Of a DNA stretch of 7,520 nt, positions 1 through 6,921 are shown in pieces. Source of the stretch: a bacterium (GTDB taxonomy: Bacteria > Verrucomicrobiota > Kiritimatiellia > UBA8416). The notes under the pieces are model-generated. The model saw nothing but the letters and a program-made list of their open reading frames with translations. It searched no databases and was not told the DNA's origin. Positions within the stretch are counted from its first letter, which is position 1; each line of letters starts with the position of its first letter. The stretch spans positions 1 to 7,520 of the forward strand of contig JAIFLS010000063.1 of the NCBI GenBank assembly GCA_020048935.1. Reading direction: 5' to 3'. Made by a program: the position numbers and the translations under genes.

Positions 1-1923
1 ACTCTCGGTGATGATCTTGCCGTCGTCGCCCATGTATTGGACGCGCTCCTTGATGATGGTGACTTCGACGCCGTTGACGGTGACTTTGCTGAGTTTTCCG
101 TATTCGCCGGGCCACTCCTTGAACGTGATGTCCGGGGGCTCGGACTCGGGGTAATGGATATCGTCACCGGTGGGGGCGTCGGGACTCGGTGCGTCATCCG
201 TTTCCGCATCGGTGTCGGTGATGTCGTCATCCTCGCCAGCTTCCTTCACGCGGACGGGATCGCCATCAAATTCCTTGTCGGCGAAGAGCGCGGTGACATT
301 CCGGAAATCCATGATGGTGAAATAGAGCTTGTCGAAATCTTCATTGATGCGGGTGCCGCGTCCGATGATCTGCTTGAATTCGGTCATGGACCCGATGTTG
401 GAGTCCAGCACGATGAGCTTGCAGGTCTGGGCGTCGACGCTGGTCATGAGTTTCGAGGTGGTCGCGATGACCGGGTAAAGCTCGGTGGGGCTGATGAAGG
501 CATCGAGATAGCGTTTGCCCTCCTCGTTGTCCCCGGTGATCTGCATCACGTATCTGCTGTTCGCGGCGACGAGGTCGGCGTTGGCGTTGGCCAGTTCCTT
601 GCGCATGCCTTCGGCGTGCTCGATATCGACACAGAAGACGATGGTCTTGGAGAATCGGCCGCTGCCCTTGAGAAATTCGGTGATCTTCTGCGCGACGAGT
701 TGGCGGCGCTCCTCGACAACGAGGTGCTTGTCGAAATCGGTGCGGTTGTAGATGCGGTCCTCGACTTCATGGCCGTCCTTGTCCTTGAACCCCTTCGGCG
801 GTCGCCAACCCTCGGCATCGATGTCGAGGGTCACCTTGATGACCTTGTAGGGGGCGAGGAAGCCGTCGTCGATGCCTTGCTTGAGGGAGTAGGTGTAGAG
901 CGGGTCCCCGAAATACTCCGAGTTGGAGACTTCCTTGGTTTCCTTGGGGGTGGCCGTGAGTCCGATGTGGGTGGCGCTATTGAAGTATTCAAGGATTTCA
1001 CGCCACTTGCTGTCCTCGCGGGCGCTGCCCCGGTGGCACTCGTCAACGATAACGAGATCGAAGAAGTCGGGGCTGAACTGCTTGTAGGCGTCGTTGTCGC
1101 TGTTCTTGTTGTCGGAAAGCCCCTGGTAAAGCGCGAGGTAGATGTTGTAGGCGGTGTCGATCTGCTTGTGTTTGATGATCGTCATCGCGTCCTTGAAGTG
1201 GCGGAAGTCGCCGCGGACGGTCTGGTCGACCAGGGCGGTGCGGTCCGCCAGGAAGAGGATGCGCTTTTTCAGGCCGCTCTTCCAAAGGCGGTAGATGATC
1301 TGGAAGGCGGTGTAGGTCTTCCCGGTGCCGGTCGCCATAACGAGGAGATGGCGGTTGTTGCCTTCGTCCTTGGCAATGGCTTCAATGGTGCGGTTGATGG
1401 CGATCTGCTGGTAGTAGCGCGGCGAGCGTCCTGTGCTGTCGGCGAAGTAGTCCTGGGACACAACAGGCTCGATAGCGGCGGTGATTCCCTTGTAGGCCTT
1501 GTATTTTTCCCAGAGCGTTTCCGGACTGGGAAAGGAGTCGAGAGCAAGGTCAGTTTCGACGGCCCCGGATGTCACCGTGCGGTCATGAAAGCGGAAGCCG
1601 TCGCCATTACTGCTAAAGGCAAACGGGATCTCCAGGGTCTCGGCATAGCCGATGGACTGCTGAATGCCGGCACCAACGGTGTGCTTGTTGTCTTTGGCCT
1701 CAAGGACGGCGATGGGGATATTCGGCTTGTAATAGAGTATGTAGTCAGCGCGTTTCTGCGCCCCGCGCGTGTGGAGTTTGCCCCGCACGGTGATTCGCCC
1801 GTCAGTAAAGCCGACTTCCTCGCGGATTTGGGTGTCGACATCCCAGCCTGCCTCCACGATGCTGGGCGTAATGAACTTTGTGCAGATATCGCGTTCGCTG
1901 AGGTCTTTCTTGTTGGAATTCAT
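1..1923 (-). CDS. hsdR: Type I restriction endonuclease subunit R (HsdR, EcoEI-type), 3'-truncated by window edge
   Basis: ATP-dependent DNA translocase and nuclease subunit of a type I restriction-modification complex; it cuts unmodified foreign DNA together with HsdM and HsdS. I translated the minus strand from ATG at 1923: 641 codons are open and run off the left edge. The N-terminus (NKKDLSERDICTKFITP) is typical of the family and supports this start, although no Shine-Dalgarno sequence precedes it. A PD-(D/E)xK nuclease core is visible at RADY (D60) and EAK (E75, K77). Superfamily 2 helicase motifs follow: Walker A ATGTGKT at 197-203, DECH at 294-297, TATP at 323-326 and motif VI QIIGRGTR at 518-525. 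A very acidic, Pro-rich linker lies at about 561-588, then the beginning of the EcoEI-type C-terminal domain. Members of this type are roughly 800 residues, so perhaps 150 are missing. No hsdM or hsdS is visible. The reverse complement of the whole gene is also open, which reflects codon bias. Confidence 0.95.
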   Translation of the reverse strand, partial: MNSNKKDLSERDICTKFITPSIVEAGWDVDTQIREEVGFTDGRITVRGKLHTRGAQKRADYILYYKPNIPIAVLEAKDNKHTVGAGIQQSIGYAETLEIPFAFSSNGDGFRFHDRTVTSGAVETDLALDSFPSPETLWEKYKAYKGITAAIEPVVSQDYFADSTGRSPRYYQQIAINRTIEAIAKDEGNNRHLLVMATGTGKTYTAFQIIYRLWKSGLKKRILFLADRTALVDQTVRGDFRHFKDAMTIIKHKQIDTAYNIYLALYQGLSDNKNSDNDAYKQFSPDFFDLVIVDECHRGSAREDSKWREILEYFNSATHIGLTATPKETKEVSNSEYFGDPLYTYSLKQGIDDGFLAPYKVIKVTLDIDAEGWRPPKGFKDKDGHEVEDRIYNRTDFDKHLVVEERRQLVAQKITEFLKGSGRFSKTIVFCVDIEHAEGMRKELANANADLVAANSRYVMQITGDNEEGKRYLDAFISPTELYPVIATTSKLMTSVDAQTCKLIVLDSNIGSMTEFKQIIGRGTRINEDFDKLYFTIMDFRNVTALFADKEFDGDPVRVKEAGEDDDITDTDAETDDAPSPDAPTGDDIHYPESEPPDITFKEWPGEYGKLSKVTVNGVEVTIIKERVQYMGDDGKIITES

Positions 1924-1981
1924 ATCTGAACGAAAAGTAGGGAATAGGCTCCTGAAACACAAGACAAAACCAGAGGGGCAG

Positions 1982-2158
1982 TTAACGCCGGGCTGCAAGC
2001 TGGCGGGCGGTTTCGATAAGACCGAGCGAGGTTTGCCATTCCTGACGAAGAAACGCCTTGAAAGCCAAGATTCCGGGATGCGGCGGAAACAGCAGATCCG
2101 CTCGACCGATGATGACCACCGCATTCTGGTAAATCACAAGAACAGTTTTACGTGACAC
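1982..2158 (-). CDS. Possible small protein or gene remnant upstream of hsdR, function unknown
   Basis: An open frame on the minus strand from GTG at 2158 to TAA at 1984-1982 would encode 58 residues, beginning VSRKTVLVIYQNAVVIIGRA and ending ETARQLAARR. The frame stays open upstream to a stop at 2191-2189, adding residues such as KTIKIASPK, but I see no ATG in that extension. The composition looks protein-like: a beta-like hydrophobic start (TVLVIYQNAVVII), a PPHPG turn, then a probable amphipathic helix. I do not recognise a family. It ends 58 bases before the hsdR start on the same strand, so it could be a small leading gene of the restriction operon or the C-terminal relic of a decayed gene. 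No clear ribosome binding site precedes the GTG. The plus strand across the same bases is also open but looks less protein-like. Existence as a real gene is uncertain. Confidence 0.3.
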   Translation of the reverse strand: MSRKTVLVIYQNAVVIIGRADLLFPPHPGILAFKAFLRQEWQTSLGLIETARQLAARR

Positions 2159-2224
2159 TTTTGGACTGGCGATTTTGATGGTTTTACCTTACGTTCCCTG
2201 TGCGGATTTCAATATGGGTAAAAC
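2145..2224. promoter_or_regulatory. Three GTTTTAC/GTAAAAC motifs upstream of the sulfatase (possible operator)
   Basis: GTTTTAC occurs at 2145-2151 and 2181-2187, and its reverse complement GTAAAAC at 2218-2224. Starts are 36 and 37 bases apart. The last two form an 8-base perfect inverted repeat, GTTTTACC (2181-2188) and GGTAAAAC (2217-2224), with 28 bases between. Both arms are accompanied by ATCAAAA or its complement (TTTTGAT at 2173-2179; ATCAAAA at 2234-2240). They lie in the divergent region between hsdR and the sulfatase, where an operator would be expected. No convincing -35/-10 pair could be assigned: TTGGAC at 2161-2166 is the best -35 candidate but lacks a good partner. Chance A+T-rich similarity is possible. 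Confidence 0.2.
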
Positions 2225-2238
2225 GGCGGCAATATCAA

Positions 2239-2245
2239 AAGGGGG
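2239..2245 (+). promoter_or_regulatory. Ribosome binding site deciding the sulfatase start
   Basis: The purine run AAGGGGG ends 5 bases before TTG at 2251. It supports initiation at this TTG, directly before the conserved ERPNIVFFFTDDQR start of the sulfatase fold. The longer frame could begin at GTG 2200, but that adds 17 residues (MRISIWVKRR...) that match no signal peptide and are not expected for the family. Confidence 0.55.
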
Positions 2246-2250
2246 ACGCT

Positions 2251-3642
2251 TTGGAACGACCGAATATTGTTTTCTTTTTTACGGATGACCAGCGTTTCAA
2301 CACAATCCACGCGCTAGGCAACGAGGCGATCAAGACGCCTAACATTGACAAACTTGTGTCGCGCGGAACCACCTTCACCCATGCGCATATTCCCTGTGGC
2401 ACATCCGGGGCAGTCTGCATGCCTAGCCGGGCCATGCTCCATACCGGCCGCAGTCTTTTTCATCTTGATCGCGAGGGACAGCAGATTCCGCCGGAACATA
2501 CAACGCTCGGACAGGCTCTGGGGGCGAGTGGCTATCGGACATTCGGGACCGGTAAATGGCACAATGGTCGGCCCGCGTTTAACCGGAGTTTTGCGGACGG
2601 CGACGAAATCATGTTCAATGGCATGACGGACCATTGGAATGTCCCGGTCTACCACTATGATCCGACAGGGGCATACGACAAGAAGGTCCCCATGTGCCCG
2701 GATCCGATGAATAGTAAACGGGAAGTTTTCCGGGCGGCTGACCATATCAATGCCGGGATGCACTCCAGCGAAATGGTCTGTTCATCGGGCATCGACTTCA
2801 TCAGGCAGCAGGACAACACCCAACCGTTTTTTGCCTATATTGCCTTTCTCGCCCCGCATGATCCTCGGGTGATGCCCGAGAAGTTCAAGAAAATGTATGA
2901 TCCCAAAACGGTCGAACTGCCTCCGAATTTCATGGGCGGGCATCCGTTTGATAACGGAGCCCTGCATATCAGGGATGAGGAGCTTGCCGGCTTCCCCCGA
3001 TCACCTGAGGAGACCCGTGAGCATATTGCCGATTACTACGCGATGATCACGCACCTTGATCATGAGCTTGGCCGGGTTGTCGACGCATTGAAGGAGAAGG
3101 GCATGCTGGACAATACCATCATCGTATTTGCCGGCGACAACGGCTTGGCGCTCGGGCAGCACGGCTTATTCGGCAAGCAAAGCTGCTATGAGCACAGCGT
3201 CCGGGTGCCACTCATTTTTGCCGGCCCCGGGATTCCTGAAGGCAGACAAACGGATGCATATGCTTATCTGTTTGATATCTTTCCCACGCTCTGCAGCCTA
3301 ACGGGCACGGCAGTTCCTGCGAGTGTTGAAGGCAAAGACCTTGCCGCCTGCATGCGGAATGAAAACACAAAGAACCGTGACACGCTTTACTTTGCGTATG
3401 CGGACTGCCAGCGTGCCGTCAAGGACCGGCGCTATAAACTGATTGAGTATGCCGTCGATGGCAGAGAACGGCAGACGCAGCTTTTTGATCTCTTGAACGA
3501 CCCATGGGAAACAGCCAACCTTGCCGGCAATCCCGATTATGCTGTGAAGCTCGCTGAACTGCGTCAGGAGTTGCTGCGCCTTCGCGATGAATGGGACGAC
3601 ATCAAGCACCCGCTGGGCGCGGCATTCTGGAGTCGGTATTAG
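2251..3642 (+). CDS. Sulfatase, S1 family (formylglycine-dependent), likely cytoplasmic
   Basis: Hydrolyses a sulfate ester; the substrate cannot be told from sequence. Numbering is from TTG 2251 (463 residues). The alkaline-phosphatase-like fold is complete. The N-terminal strand carries the metal ligands D12-D13 (TDDQR). The sulfatase signature CMPSR spans 56-60 and is followed by HTGRS; C56 is the residue converted to formylglycine. GTGKWHNG (K102, H104), APHDPR (H203, R206), and GDNGLALGQHGLFGK (D296, N297, H304, K309) supply the rest of the active site. The C-terminal subdomain ends with LFDLLNDPWETANLAG, typical of the family. Length is normal. There is no signal peptide or lipobox with either start, unlike most polysaccharide sulfatases of this group, so the enzyme probably acts in the cytoplasm, as choline-sulfatases do. 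Maturation needs a formylglycine-generating enzyme encoded elsewhere. It is transcribed alone, divergent from hsdR. Third-position G+C looks lower than in hsdR. Confidence 0.95.
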   Translation: MERPNIVFFFTDDQRFNTIHALGNEAIKTPNIDKLVSRGTTFTHAHIPCGTSGAVCMPSRAMLHTGRSLFHLDREGQQIPPEHTTLGQALGASGYRTFGTGKWHNGRPAFNRSFADGDEIMFNGMTDHWNVPVYHYDPTGAYDKKVPMCPDPMNSKREVFRAADHINAGMHSSEMVCSSGIDFIRQQDNTQPFFAYIAFLAPHDPRVMPEKFKKMYDPKTVELPPNFMGGHPFDNGALHIRDEELAGFPRSPEETREHIADYYAMITHLDHELGRVVDALKEKGMLDNTIIVFAGDNGLALGQHGLFGKQSCYEHSVRVPLIFAGPGIPEGRQTDAYAYLFDIFPTLCSLTGTAVPASVEGKDLAACMRNENTKNRDTLYFAYADCQRAVKDRRYKLIEYAVDGRERQTQLFDLLNDPWETANLAGNPDYAVKLAELRQELLRLRDEWDDIKHPLGAAFWSRY

Positions 3643-3702
3643 AACCATGATCCGCCGTTTGTAGTTCAGGCTTCGGGGCGTGTTGATTTATTTGGATACA
3701 CA

Positions 3703-3738
3703 ACGGGAGGGACAGCGTCTCGCTGTCCGAACGCCCGT
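3703..3738. repeat. REP-like palindromic element, two stacked stems
   Basis: A 36-base palindrome starts 60 bases after the sulfatase stop. The inner stem is GGACAGCG (3710-3717) and CGCTGTCC (3721-3728), 8 perfect pairs closed by TCT. An outer stem ACGGG (3703-3707) and CCCGT (3734-3738) gives 5 more pairs across an asymmetric internal loop (AG against GAACG). No T-run follows on either strand, so it is not a classical intrinsic terminator. The form and the intergenic position resemble dispersed repetitive extragenic palindromes. It could end or stabilise the sulfatase transcript. Only one copy is in the window, so repetitiveness is inferred. Confidence 0.5.
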
Positions 3739-3781
3739 CTAACCACGCTGCTTTTCAAGAAAGGCTTCGCCATTCACCTTC

Positions 3782-3795
3782 CCCGGAGCCCCGGG
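3782..3795. other. Short GC-rich hairpin before clpS
   Basis: CCCGG (3782-3786) and CCGGG (3791-3795) can pair across the loop AGCC. It lies in the 230-base gap between sulfatase and clpS, just before the leader of clpS. There is no T-run. It may be incidental, or part of the transcript boundary between the two genes. The rest of this gap (3643-3702 and 3739-3781) shows nothing I can identify. Confidence 0.2.
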
Positions 3796-3872
3796 TGGCT
3801 GGTGTTAAAAATGCGAATTCGATAAGAATCGGCTTGCCATTTGGCGGCGGAATCAAGGACAATGCTGGTGGA

Positions 3873-4163
3873 GTGAATAAGACAAACACAAAACCTGTCA
3901 AGCATCCGCACCACCAGACGGCCACCCGCCGGGAGCCGGTCTGCCAGGTCGTGCTGCATAACGACGATGTCAACAGCGTCGAGCATGTCGTGACGTGCCT
4001 GCAGACCGTGTTCGCCCACAACATGGAACTGGCTGCCAAGATCATGCTCGAGGCCCACAAGAACGGGCGATCGATCGCCGAGGTGGAGAACGAGACACCG
4101 GCAGTCGAGCACCGCGACCAGCTCCGCGCCTACGGCCTCTCCTCCACCGTCGAGCCGATCTAG
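3873..4163 (+). CDS. clpS: ATP-dependent Clp protease adaptor ClpS
   Basis: Adaptor that recognises N-degron substrates and delivers them to the ClpA- or ClpC-type unfoldase for degradation by ClpP in the cytoplasm. From GTG 3873 it is 96 residues, normal for ClpS. A flexible N-terminal tail of about 20 residues is followed by the core: CQVVLHNDDVN (N30, D31 and D32 correspond to the amino-terminus-binding loop), two helices, and MLEAHKNG, where H62 is the conserved substrate-contacting histidine. The C-terminal EHRDQLRAYGLSSTVEP resembles plastid and cyanobacterial ClpS. In place of the E. coli T38 and gatekeeper M40 it has N34 and V36. The frame is open upstream to GTG 3795 (26 more residues), but that extension is poorly protein-like, so the internal GTG is preferred; GGTGGA abuts it and AAGGAC lies farther off. 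No clpA follows; the next gene is convergent, 76 bases away. Confidence 0.93.
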   Translation: MNKTNTKPVKHPHHQTATRREPVCQVVLHNDDVNSVEHVVTCLQTVFAHNMELAAKIMLEAHKNGRSIAEVENETPAVEHRDQLRAYGLSSTVEPI

Positions 4164-4239
4164 AAAACGAAAACCACCGAGCGTGTCAACGGACGACCCG
4201 ACCGGGCACCGGCGAAGAGAAAGACTGGGCGATGGGTCT

Positions 4240-6831
4240 CTATTCAACCCTGAGCTCAGAACCTTCGCGAAGAGTAACGGGCTTTTCAAAAAACACGACA
4301 TCACCTTCGCGTCGGGCTGGAATTCGGCGGCGCCCGAGGGTAACGGTCAGGTCCCGATCAGCATTCGCTAATTTCAACGCCATGCTTTGAAGCGTCAGCG
4401 TGCCCTGCAAGACACGGAGCGATACCTTTTTCGGGCGAATCTCGACCTCACCCCACCCTGAACCGACTGACCAGAAACACTGGAAGCGCCCGCCCGTCAT
4501 CTGGGCCGGGCGGAAACCAATATGTCCGCGCACCAGGTCGCATTCAAACCCGCTTAGCGCATTCAGCAGACCATAACTCGCCATCGAACGGGCATAATGA
4601 CTCCCGCACTCGATCTCATTCCATGGGTTGCGCCGTTCGCCGTCATAACGGTCACGGATGCTCTCCACCACCGCCAACCCTTCCCGGACGAGCCCGTTCT
4701 GTATCAATTGAACGGCGGCGGCGTATTCGAAGCCGTGCATGGTCTCCTGGGCATAGGTGAGCGGAATCGCAGGCTTGCGCTTGCCGTCCGGCCAGGAACA
4801 AATCGCCATTCCGCCCTCATCGTTAATGGAATAGAGCCGGCAGGGATTATAGATATTGCGCATCGATTTGTGGAAGTTGTTCCGGAAAAGCGCCTTGAGT
4901 GCCTTGCGATTCCTTCCCGGCTCGAAAACTTCGCCCAACCCGTACAGCGTGGCATGATACTGCGCCAGGGTCTGATCAATGGCACACCCCTCGTCGATCT
5001 GGTACTTGATCTCCCCGTGCTCCGCATCCCAATAGGCATCCTCGGCCTCAAACGCCTTCAGGACACCACGGTCCTTGATGTCGACCTGCTGTTGGTAGTA
5101 CTCGCCATTGAAGAGATTGGCTTCCAGCCACTGCTTGCCCTTGGCATAAAGCCCGGCAAACTCCCGGCTGGTGTCGGCCTCGCCCAGATGTTCCGCCATC
5201 TCCGCCGCGGCCTTGAGCGCCCCCAGATAGAATCCGCATAGCCAGGAACTCGGCCCATACAGCTCCATATCGAGGGTATGATGCTGACGGCCCCAGAGCA
5301 CCCCGGTCTTTTCCGGATCCCAGCGGTGATTGTTGGTCGGCGCCCAGGCAAATTCGATCGACTTTTTCACGGAAGGCCAGATGGCGCGCAACCAGCTGGT
5401 GTCGCCTGATAGCTTCCAGTCCCGGTAAACCAGCATGACATTGCTGAACAATCCATCGGCACATGAGAAACCACCCGGATGCTTCAGGCCCAGGGGCAGC
5501 ATGATGCGGAAGGGCATACCCCCATCCGCCTGCTGGTTGTACCGGTAGTCCACCTCGCGCATGGAGCGGGCCAGGGCAGGGAACAGGAAGGCATGGGCCT
5601 GGGCATAATTCCAAACATGCGTACAGCTCCCGGCACAGCACCCGCTGCTGGAACAACAGCCCTCAAACCCGTAGAGGGTTCCATCCTCGAGTCGCAGCAC
5701 GGTGGGACTCTTGAGAATGGACATGTTGGCCGAGACCGCCTCCAGCACGACGGCGGGCAGGCTGGAGTTAAAGAGGGTTCGATGGAACAGATCCGTCGAG
5801 TCCCGCAACCGGGTCCACGCCTCCAGCGCATACGTGGCACTGGCGAGGGAATCTTTCCAAAGCGTGGCATAATAGTTGCGCCAACGGGGCGGTACGCCGG
5901 TCTCCTTGGCAAGTTTTTCCGTCTTCTCGCGATCCCAATAGTTCTCGCAAACCGGAAAGCTCCAGCTGATGACAAAACGCACCTTGCGGGTCTGGCCTGG
6001 CTTAAGGCGGAGATGGACTGCCAGAAGCCCGTGGTTATTTCGTCCGGCTTCCGGATATTGGCGATTCTTGAAGAGTCCCGGCGTCGTGAGGTCCCGCCAG
6101 TAGATCTCCAGGGAATCAAACCATGATCCGCGGTACCAGTACTCCTGATGACTGACCTTCGCCGCGTCGGTTGCCAGCGTCAGGTTGCCACAACGCGTAT
6201 CGCCATCCTCGAGCCCTTCCGCCTGAAGCTGAACAGCACTGATCCCACCCGCCGTCCGAGCCGTGTGCGCCGACTTGACCGGGAGGGGAAAGCCGAGGGA
6301 GCCCGCCAAGGTGTAATCGAGAGACTGCGACGTGGTGTTGGTAACCGTGAACTCGAAGAACGCGGCCGGAATGCTGGAGTCCTTGTCGTTCAGGGGGATG
6401 AAGGGGTTGAAGGCCTGGAGCGCGACCGTCCCCGGAAACGCCTTATCCTTGAACGTCAGCGTGGCCAGAGGATAGCTCCCCTCGAAGGTGGTCTGGGCAA
6501 AGTGTGGCAGACCCGCCAGCGTCTCGCGGTCGGGCCCGAAGCCATATCCGTTATTACCGGAACGGGCCATCGACCCCAGATAGGGTGGCGGCAGATCACC
6601 CTGCAGGACGCGGGCATCCAGAAGCTTGCCGCGCGATTCCGCCCGGATCGCAAAATGTGAAAACCCGTTCATCCCTCCCTTGTTGGGACGATTGAAGATT
6701 TCCCAGTCAACCAGTCGCCCAGTACCCGATACCCCTACACACCCAGAACCGATCCCGCCCAGCGGGAAACTGATCTGACTTAACTTGGACTTATCATACG
6801 TAAAACGACTTTTCTTGTTCTCAGCTTGCAT
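4240..6831 (-). CDS. DUF608/GH116-type glycoside hydrolase (GBA2-like, beta-glucosidase family), likely cytoplasmic
   Basis: Probably cleaves a beta-linked sugar, glucose in characterised GH116 members; the true substrate is unknown. It has 863 residues and is complete. The N-terminal beta-sandwich domain begins SFPLGGIGSGCVGVSGTGRLVDWEIFNRPN (about 21-50), the hallmark of the GBA2 N-terminal domain, and continues to about residue 320. The (alpha/alpha) catalytic domain (DUF608) runs from about 345 to 780. IDQTLAQYHATLYGLGEVF has D619 in the position of the acid/base Asp of GH116 enzymes (DQ..GQW...GLGE in GBA2). The nucleophile Glu is less certain; E390 in GFEGCC is a candidate. NPWNEIECGSHYARSMASYG (736-754) is also family-typical. 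Five cysteines cluster at 392-403. No signal peptide or transmembrane segment is present. A small beta-rich tail (about 785-863) ends the protein. ATG 6831 is fixed by a perfect AGGAGG. It faces clpS convergently and follows the antiporter-EIIA gene by 90 bases, with possible co-transcription. Confidence 0.9.
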   Translation of the reverse strand: MQAENKKSRFTYDKSKLSQISFPLGGIGSGCVGVSGTGRLVDWEIFNRPNKGGMNGFSHFAIRAESRGKLLDARVLQGDLPPPYLGSMARSGNNGYGFGPDRETLAGLPHFAQTTFEGSYPLATLTFKDKAFPGTVALQAFNPFIPLNDKDSSIPAAFFEFTVTNTTSQSLDYTLAGSLGFPLPVKSAHTARTAGGISAVQLQAEGLEDGDTRCGNLTLATDAAKVSHQEYWYRGSWFDSLEIYWRDLTTPGLFKNRQYPEAGRNNHGLLAVHLRLKPGQTRKVRFVISWSFPVCENYWDREKTEKLAKETGVPPRWRNYYATLWKDSLASATYALEAWTRLRDSTDLFHRTLFNSSLPAVVLEAVSANMSILKSPTVLRLEDGTLYGFEGCCSSSGCCAGSCTHVWNYAQAHAFLFPALARSMREVDYRYNQQADGGMPFRIMLPLGLKHPGGFSCADGLFSNVMLVYRDWKLSGDTSWLRAIWPSVKKSIEFAWAPTNNHRWDPEKTGVLWGRQHHTLDMELYGPSSWLCGFYLGALKAAAEMAEHLGEADTSREFAGLYAKGKQWLEANLFNGEYYQQQVDIKDRGVLKAFEAEDAYWDAEHGEIKYQIDEGCAIDQTLAQYHATLYGLGEVFEPGRNRKALKALFRNNFHKSMRNIYNPCRLYSINDEGGMAICSWPDGKRKPAIPLTYAQETMHGFEYAAAVQLIQNGLVREGLAVVESIRDRYDGERRNPWNEIECGSHYARSMASYGLLNALSGFECDLVRGHIGFRPAQMTGGRFQCFWSVGSGWGEVEIRPKKVSLRVLQGTLTLQSMALKLANADRDLTVTLGRRRIPARREGDVVFFEKPVTLREGSELRVE

Positions 6832-6841
6832 CCTTTAAAAA

Positions 6842-6847
6842 CCTCCT
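6842..6847 (-). promoter_or_regulatory. Strong Shine-Dalgarno sequence for the GH116-type gene
   Basis: The minus strand reads AGGAGG (within GAGGAGGT), 10 bases before ATG 6831. This is the best ribosome binding site in the window and fixes the start. The remaining upstream gap (6848-6921) is A+T-richer on the gene side, but no convincing promoter hexamers stand out, and no terminator for the upstream gene was recognised. Confidence 0.7.
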
Positions 6848-6921
6848 CTTATGAAACATGACCGGTAAATACTAAAGAGAAACACTGTAATGATTGCCGA
6901 GCATCGCCGAGTGTAGCGCGG

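Noticed and set aside
37..1929. Very long plus-strand open frame (630 codons) opposite hsdR
   Set aside because: It is in exact codon register with hsdR on the other strand and is open only because hsdR avoids TTA, CTA and TCA codons. Its translation is low-complexity (rich in V, D, G, L) with no recognisable domain, while the minus strand shows every HsdR motif.
3795..3872. N-terminal extension of ClpS from GTG 3795
   Set aside because: The extra 26 residues overlap the GC-rich hairpin, do not resemble ClpS, and would make the protein longer than usual. The GTG at 3873 gives a normal length.
4216..4241. Possible terminator between convergent clpS and the GH116-type gene (AGAGA...TCTCT)
   Set aside because: The stem is only 5 A/T-mixed pairs with a 16-base loop and no T-run, so it is too weak to call.
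4250..4259. Perfect 10-base palindrome CTGAGCTCAG
   Set aside because: It lies inside the last codons of the GH116-type gene; a palindrome of this size is expected by chance, and there is no loop or T-run.
5479..6126. Several plus- and minus-strand open frames of 60-215 codons inside the GH116-type gene
   Set aside because: They are shadows in other frames of a gene whose own reading shows strong family motifs throughout; none has a recognisable domain.
6896..6911. Direct repeat GCCGAG with 10-base period between the antiporter and hydrolase genes
   Set aside because: Only two 6-base copies, not inverted and without flanking promoter features; likely chance.
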